From an uncultured Bacteroidales bacterium (lineage in GTDB: Bacteria; Bacteroidota; Bacteroidia; Bacteroidales; Muribaculaceae): a stretch of 64,000 nucleotides of DNA. Shown piece after piece: positions 61,028-64,000 of this stretch. The stretch is from contig UQMZ01000005.1 in the NCBI GenBank assembly GCA_900542185.1, forward strand, positions 45,190 through 109,189. The letters are read 5' to 3'. The position numbers and the translations under genes were made by a program. Each line of letters opens with the position of its first letter. The first letter of the stretch is position 1. The notes beneath the pieces are model-generated. The model searched no databases, had not been told where the DNA came from, and saw only the letters and a program-made list of their open reading frames with translations.

Positions 61028-62506
61028 ATGAGCAAACCTGACGTTCGGACCTCTCGGTCCACCGTTTCAACTTCCGTGCCCTTGCGCCGTCTCGGCATCG
61101 GGGGCCTGTCGGCCATCGTTTTCAGCATGATGGTCGGTTCCGGCATTTTCAACATCCCGCAGAACATCGGTTCCGAGGCCGGTCTCGCCTCTTGCCTTAT
61201 GGCATGGGTCGTAACCGCCATAGCCATGCTGTCGCTGCTGTACACGTTCCGCCAGCTCTCCACCAGACGGCCCGAGCTCAACGCCGGCATCTATCAGTAT
61301 GCCCTGGCCGGTTTCGGCAACTATGCCGGATTCAACATGGCATGGGGCTACTGGCTGTGCGTGTGTTTCGCCAACATAGCATACGCCGTCATGCTCAACG
61401 ACAGTTTCGGCGCCTTCATTCCCGTTTTGCTTGACCACGGCTGGGGTCTCGCCATATTTGGCTCCGTGCTGATATGGCTCATGTATTTCCTGGTCAGCAA
61501 CGGCCTTAAGACTGCCAAGCTGCTGAACAACATCATGACGGTGTTCAAGCTGATTCCCATCGTGCTCATCATCGTGCTGCTTTTCATATATTGCAGCATG
61601 CCTACCCTTGAATCCAACTGGCCCGGCACCGGCGCTGAGGCGCCTTTCTGGAGCCAGGTGCGCAATTCCATGATGGTGACGCTGTGGTGCTTCATCGGCA
61701 TCGAGGGTGCCGTGATGATGTCGGCACGAGCTAAACGGCCTAAGGACGTGAGCCGCGCCGGAGTCCTCGGATTCTTCTCGGCATGGATTCTCTACGTGGG
61801 CGTCTCGATACTGGCTTTCGGAATACTGTCACGTGCCGGCCTCTCCGACCTCAAGGATCCTTCGGTGGCCTATCTGTTGCACGACGTCTCGGGCAACTGG
61901 GCATATTGGTTCGTCATTATCTCCGTCATAATCTCCGTGCTCGGCTCATGGGTGTCATGGTCTCTTGTCTGCGCGCAGGTCCCCATGGAGGCGGCGCAGG
62001 TCGGAATCCTGCCGTCGGTGTTCAAGAAACTTAACCGCCACGCCATGCCGGCGTTCGGACTGCGCGTGTCCAGCATCGCCATGAACATCTTCCTGTTCAT
62101 CGTCATAATGTCCGACGACGTATATATGGCCGCCCTCAACATCACCGGCATGATGGTATTGCCCTGCTATCTGTTCAGCGCCCTCTATCTCTTCAAGCTG
62201 GGACTGCACAAGGCCAACGGCCTGCGCCACACCATTCCCGTTGCGCTGCTCTGCATCCTGTCGTGTCTCTGGATGCTCTATTCCTCAGGTCCCGGACTTA
62301 TGGCCACCTCGATATTCTATGTGGCCGGAACTTTCTACTACTTCAAGTGCGGCCACGAGAAGAACCGCTTCCTCGGCGTCCGCCTCCCCTGGTCGCAGTC
62401 GTGGCGCCACCACTTCACCATCCCCGAACTCTGGGTGTTCGTCATCCTCTGCCTCCTGGCCCTCGCCTCCATCATCCTCATCGTCACCGGCATTTTGACC
62501 TTCTGA
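61028..62506 (+). CDS. APC-family basic amino acid/polyamine antiporter
   Basis: 492 residues, about 12-13 helices. LGIGGLSAIVFSMMVGSGIFNIPQNIGSEAG (quoted in parts: SMMVGSGIFNIPQNIGSEAG) is the TM1 substrate-binding G-S-G element of the arginine/ornithine (ArcD/YjdE) branch of the APC superfamily. WCFIGIEGAVMMSARAKRP (TM6) carries the glutamate used by antiporters of this group. Substrate probably arginine, ornithine or agmatine, not certain. 46 bases after the sigma gene; a terminator follows. Confidence 0.85.
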   Translation: MSKPDVRTSRSTVSTSVPLRRLGIGGLSAIVFSMMVGSGIFNIPQNIGSEAGLASCLMAWVVTAIAMLSLLYTFRQLSTRRPELNAGIYQYALAGFGNYAGFNMAWGYWLCVCFANIAYAVMLNDSFGAFIPVLLDHGWGLAIFGSVLIWLMYFLVSNGLKTAKLLNNIMTVFKLIPIVLIIVLLFIYCSMPTLESNWPGTGAEAPFWSQVRNSMMVTLWCFIGIEGAVMMSARAKRPKDVSRAGVLGFFSAWILYVGVSILAFGILSRAGLSDLKDPSVAYLLHDVSGNWAYWFVIISVIISVLGSWVSWSLVCAQVPMEAAQVGILPSVFKKLNRHAMPAFGLRVSSIAMNIFLFIVIMSDDVYMAALNITGMMVLPCYLFSALYLFKLGLHKANGLRHTIPVALLCILSCLWMLYSSGPGLMATSIFYVAGTFYYFKCGHEKNRFLGVRLPWSQSWRHHFTIPELWVFVILCLLALASIILIVTGILTF

Positions 62507-62525
62507 CATAAGATACTGGCACAAA

Positions 62526-62550
62526 AAAACTCCGTCGTTGACGGAGTTTT
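62526..62550. terminator. Bidirectional terminator after the APC gene
   Basis: AAAACTCCGTC and GACGGAGTTTT (62526-62536 and 62540-62550) with loop GTT, A-run before and T-run after, so active on either strand. Confidence 0.85.
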
Positions 62551-62656
62551 AATTTTAAAGTGCTAAGCATTCCCATGTACTACACCTGAATGTATTATTT
62601 TTGACATGTGAAATATGCTTTGATGCTTTGCTCGTGGCAAAGTCAGGATATTCTAT

Positions 62657-63951
62657 TTAACGTACCACGCACTTGTAACGCTGCCCGTTAGCTTTGATCA
62701 CGATTACTACCGTGCCGGGTGCCGGCCGGGTTACTTTATGTCCGTTCAAGTTAAATATCATGGTTCCCTCTTCGAGGTTGTCCATCTCTATACCGAGGAT
62801 ACCCGATGATTTTGCGTTATCATAGATCTGCTGAATCAATGCCAGGATGCTGTCGACAGGAACGTCATAATCATAATTACCTGCGCTCTCTACCGAAGCA
62901 TATTCAGCATCAGCGGCAGCCTTTGCATCATTAATCGCCTGCTGAGCAGCATTCACATCGGCTGTGGCATCATAATCGGGGAATTCGCTCTGCACCTTGG
63001 CCTTCATATTATTCAACGAAGTTTGCAGTGTCTGAATCTGGCTCAGCGACTCATTATATGCGGCCAGATTAGCCTCCTTGCGCTGATTCTCCACCCACTC
63101 GGCTTCCTTGGCGTCGGCCGAAGTACGGACGTTCTGAATCAGGGTCTCGATTTCCTCTACGGGAACGGTAAAGTTGAACAGACCTGAATTCTCGCATGCC
63201 AGGAACGCCAGCTTGGCATCGTTGCGGGCATTGGTAATGGCCGTCTGTGCCTCGTTTACCTGAGCTACTACATTTGCATGCGGGCAGTGCTCTTCGGCAT
63301 ACTGAATAGCGGCATTTAACTTTGTCTGCAGCTCATCAATAGATGCCAACGCTGCGTTGTAAGCGTTCTGGTTGTAGGTCTTGCGGTTATTCTCGGATGC
63401 TGTGGCCGCAGCCGTGAGAATGGCGTTGATCTGACCCTGGATTTCCGTCTCGGGAACTTCATAGTTGAATGTTCCAGCCTCTGCCACTGCATTGAATGCG
63501 GCAAGTGCATCGGCTTTTGCCTTGTTGATGGCGTTCTGTGCGGCTGTTATCTCGGCCGTTACGTCTACGTCATCATACTGCTCGTTGACCTGAGCTACCG
63601 TTGCGTCCAGCGAAGCCTGCAGGGCGTTTATCTTGGCCAAAGCTGCGTCGTAGGCTGCCTGGTTGGCTGCCTGACGAGCCTCTTCCTGAGCTTGGTCGTA
63701 AGCTGTCTTAGCGTCACTGAGCACCTTGGCTATCAGAGCCTTGATACCGGTTTCGTCAAGAGTATACTCATATGTTCCGGCTTCGGCAACAGCATTGAAG
63801 GCTGTGAGGGCTCCTGCCTTGGCAGCATCGATTGCTGCCTGGGCAGCCTGAACATTGGCCGTGATGTCGATGCCGGGATAGTCCTGCTCACACTTGGCCT
63901 TGGCATTGTTCAGCTCGGTCTGCAGAGCGGCTATCTTGGCCAGAGTGGCAT
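62657..63951 (-). CDS. repeat-built secreted protein, 5' end cut by contig end
   Basis: About 430 residues are visible; the frame is open upstream to the last genomic base, so the N-terminus is missing. A GTG at 63724 is internal, not the start. The protein consists of four ~98-residue helical repeats. Each has an AAQxAIxxAKA helix, an AFNAVAEAG-like turn, a [FY]xYxVPxxxI strand, then Y-x2-[AS]LAxIxxLQ. The C-terminus (IFNLNGHKVTRPAPGT, then GQRYKCVVR) resembles the sorting-type tail of secreted Bacteroidales proteins (xNLNGxxV...P..G.....G...VV). No enzyme motif. Role unknown; adhesin-like or structural is a guess. Confidence 0.8.
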
Positions 63952-64000
63952 CTGTCTCTTATACACATCTGACGCTGCCGACGACGGAGAGAGTGTAGAT
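63952..64000 (+). other. Illumina Nextera adapter, i5 index and P5 start (not genomic)
   Basis: 63952-63970 reads CTGTCTCTTATACACATCT, the transposon mosaic end. It is followed by GACGCTGCCGACGA (63971-63984), completing the reverse complement of the Nextera Read-1 adapter. CGGAGAGA (63985-63992) is the reverse complement of i5 index TCTCTCCG (S511 as I recall), and GTGTAGAT (63993-64000) begins the reverse complement of P5. This is untrimmed library sequence. Confidence 0.98.

Overview
The window looks like one end of a contig from a Bacteroidales chromosome, most likely a Muribaculaceae-type gut bacterium (the family-level guess is inference). Supporting signs are Bacteroidetes promoters of the form TTTG-N19/20-TAnnTTTG upstream of many operons, a DUF4494 gene, a 29-codon AURKAIP1/COX24-type ribosomal protein gene, cytochrome bd, a complex I cluster without nuoE/F/G, a short F1 epsilon subunit, and a sigma/anti-sigma/Spy-like envelope module. 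No tRNA, insertion sequence, phage gene or CRISPR array was seen; the only structural RNA gene recognised is rnpB.

Layout. 1-1.9 kb: start of a FucP-like sugar transporter, yggS and DUF4494 (minus). 2.1-7.4 kb: cydAB, a pair of half-size chromate transporters and folC (plus). 7.5-21.1 kb: a long minus-strand housekeeping block: RNase G/E with a long disordered tail, a bS22-like small protein, HU, an IMPACT-family protein, a DJ-1 protein, a ~200-bp palindromic element, apbE, a patatin/beta-barrel protein, serB, a Sel1-repeat protein, a DUF349 protein and a secreted cyclophilin. 21.3-26.3 kb: a cytidylate-kinase-like protein (+), YihY and rnpB (-), and a GH2 beta-galactosidase (+). 26.4-33.1 kb: an acyl-CoA ligase and a three-gene glycogen operon (GH133 debranching enzyme, GT4 synthase-like, GH57).

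33.4-50.8 kb is the most striking region: one uninterrupted minus-strand array reading nuoA-B-CD-H, then atpD-C-B-E-F-H-A-G, then nuoI-J-K-L-M-N. The whole F1Fo ATP synthase operon is nested inside the complex I operon behind a strong promoter at about 50.85 kb. Proton pumping and ATP synthesis would then be transcribed together. The complex I lacks the NADH-oxidising module. AtpB carries a lipoprotein-like periplasmic extension, AtpC lacks its C-terminal helical domain, and a 12-bp mRNA hairpin lies between atpE and atpF.

50.9-62.5 kb: a hypothetical lipoprotein, RNase Z, a 1932-residue alpha-2-macroglobulin without a thioester motif, a Spy-like periplasmic protein and an anti-sigma-like membrane protein (all minus), then a divergent ECF-type sigma factor and an APC transporter (plus). 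62.7-63.95 kb: a truncated gene for a secreted protein built from ~98-residue repeats. The last 49 bases (63952-64000) are not genomic: they are the Illumina Nextera Read-1 adapter, an i5 index and the start of P5, so the contig ends at about 63951.

Several tandem arrays with a 9-bp unit occur between genes (7.4, 58.8, 59.87 and 59.94 kb).
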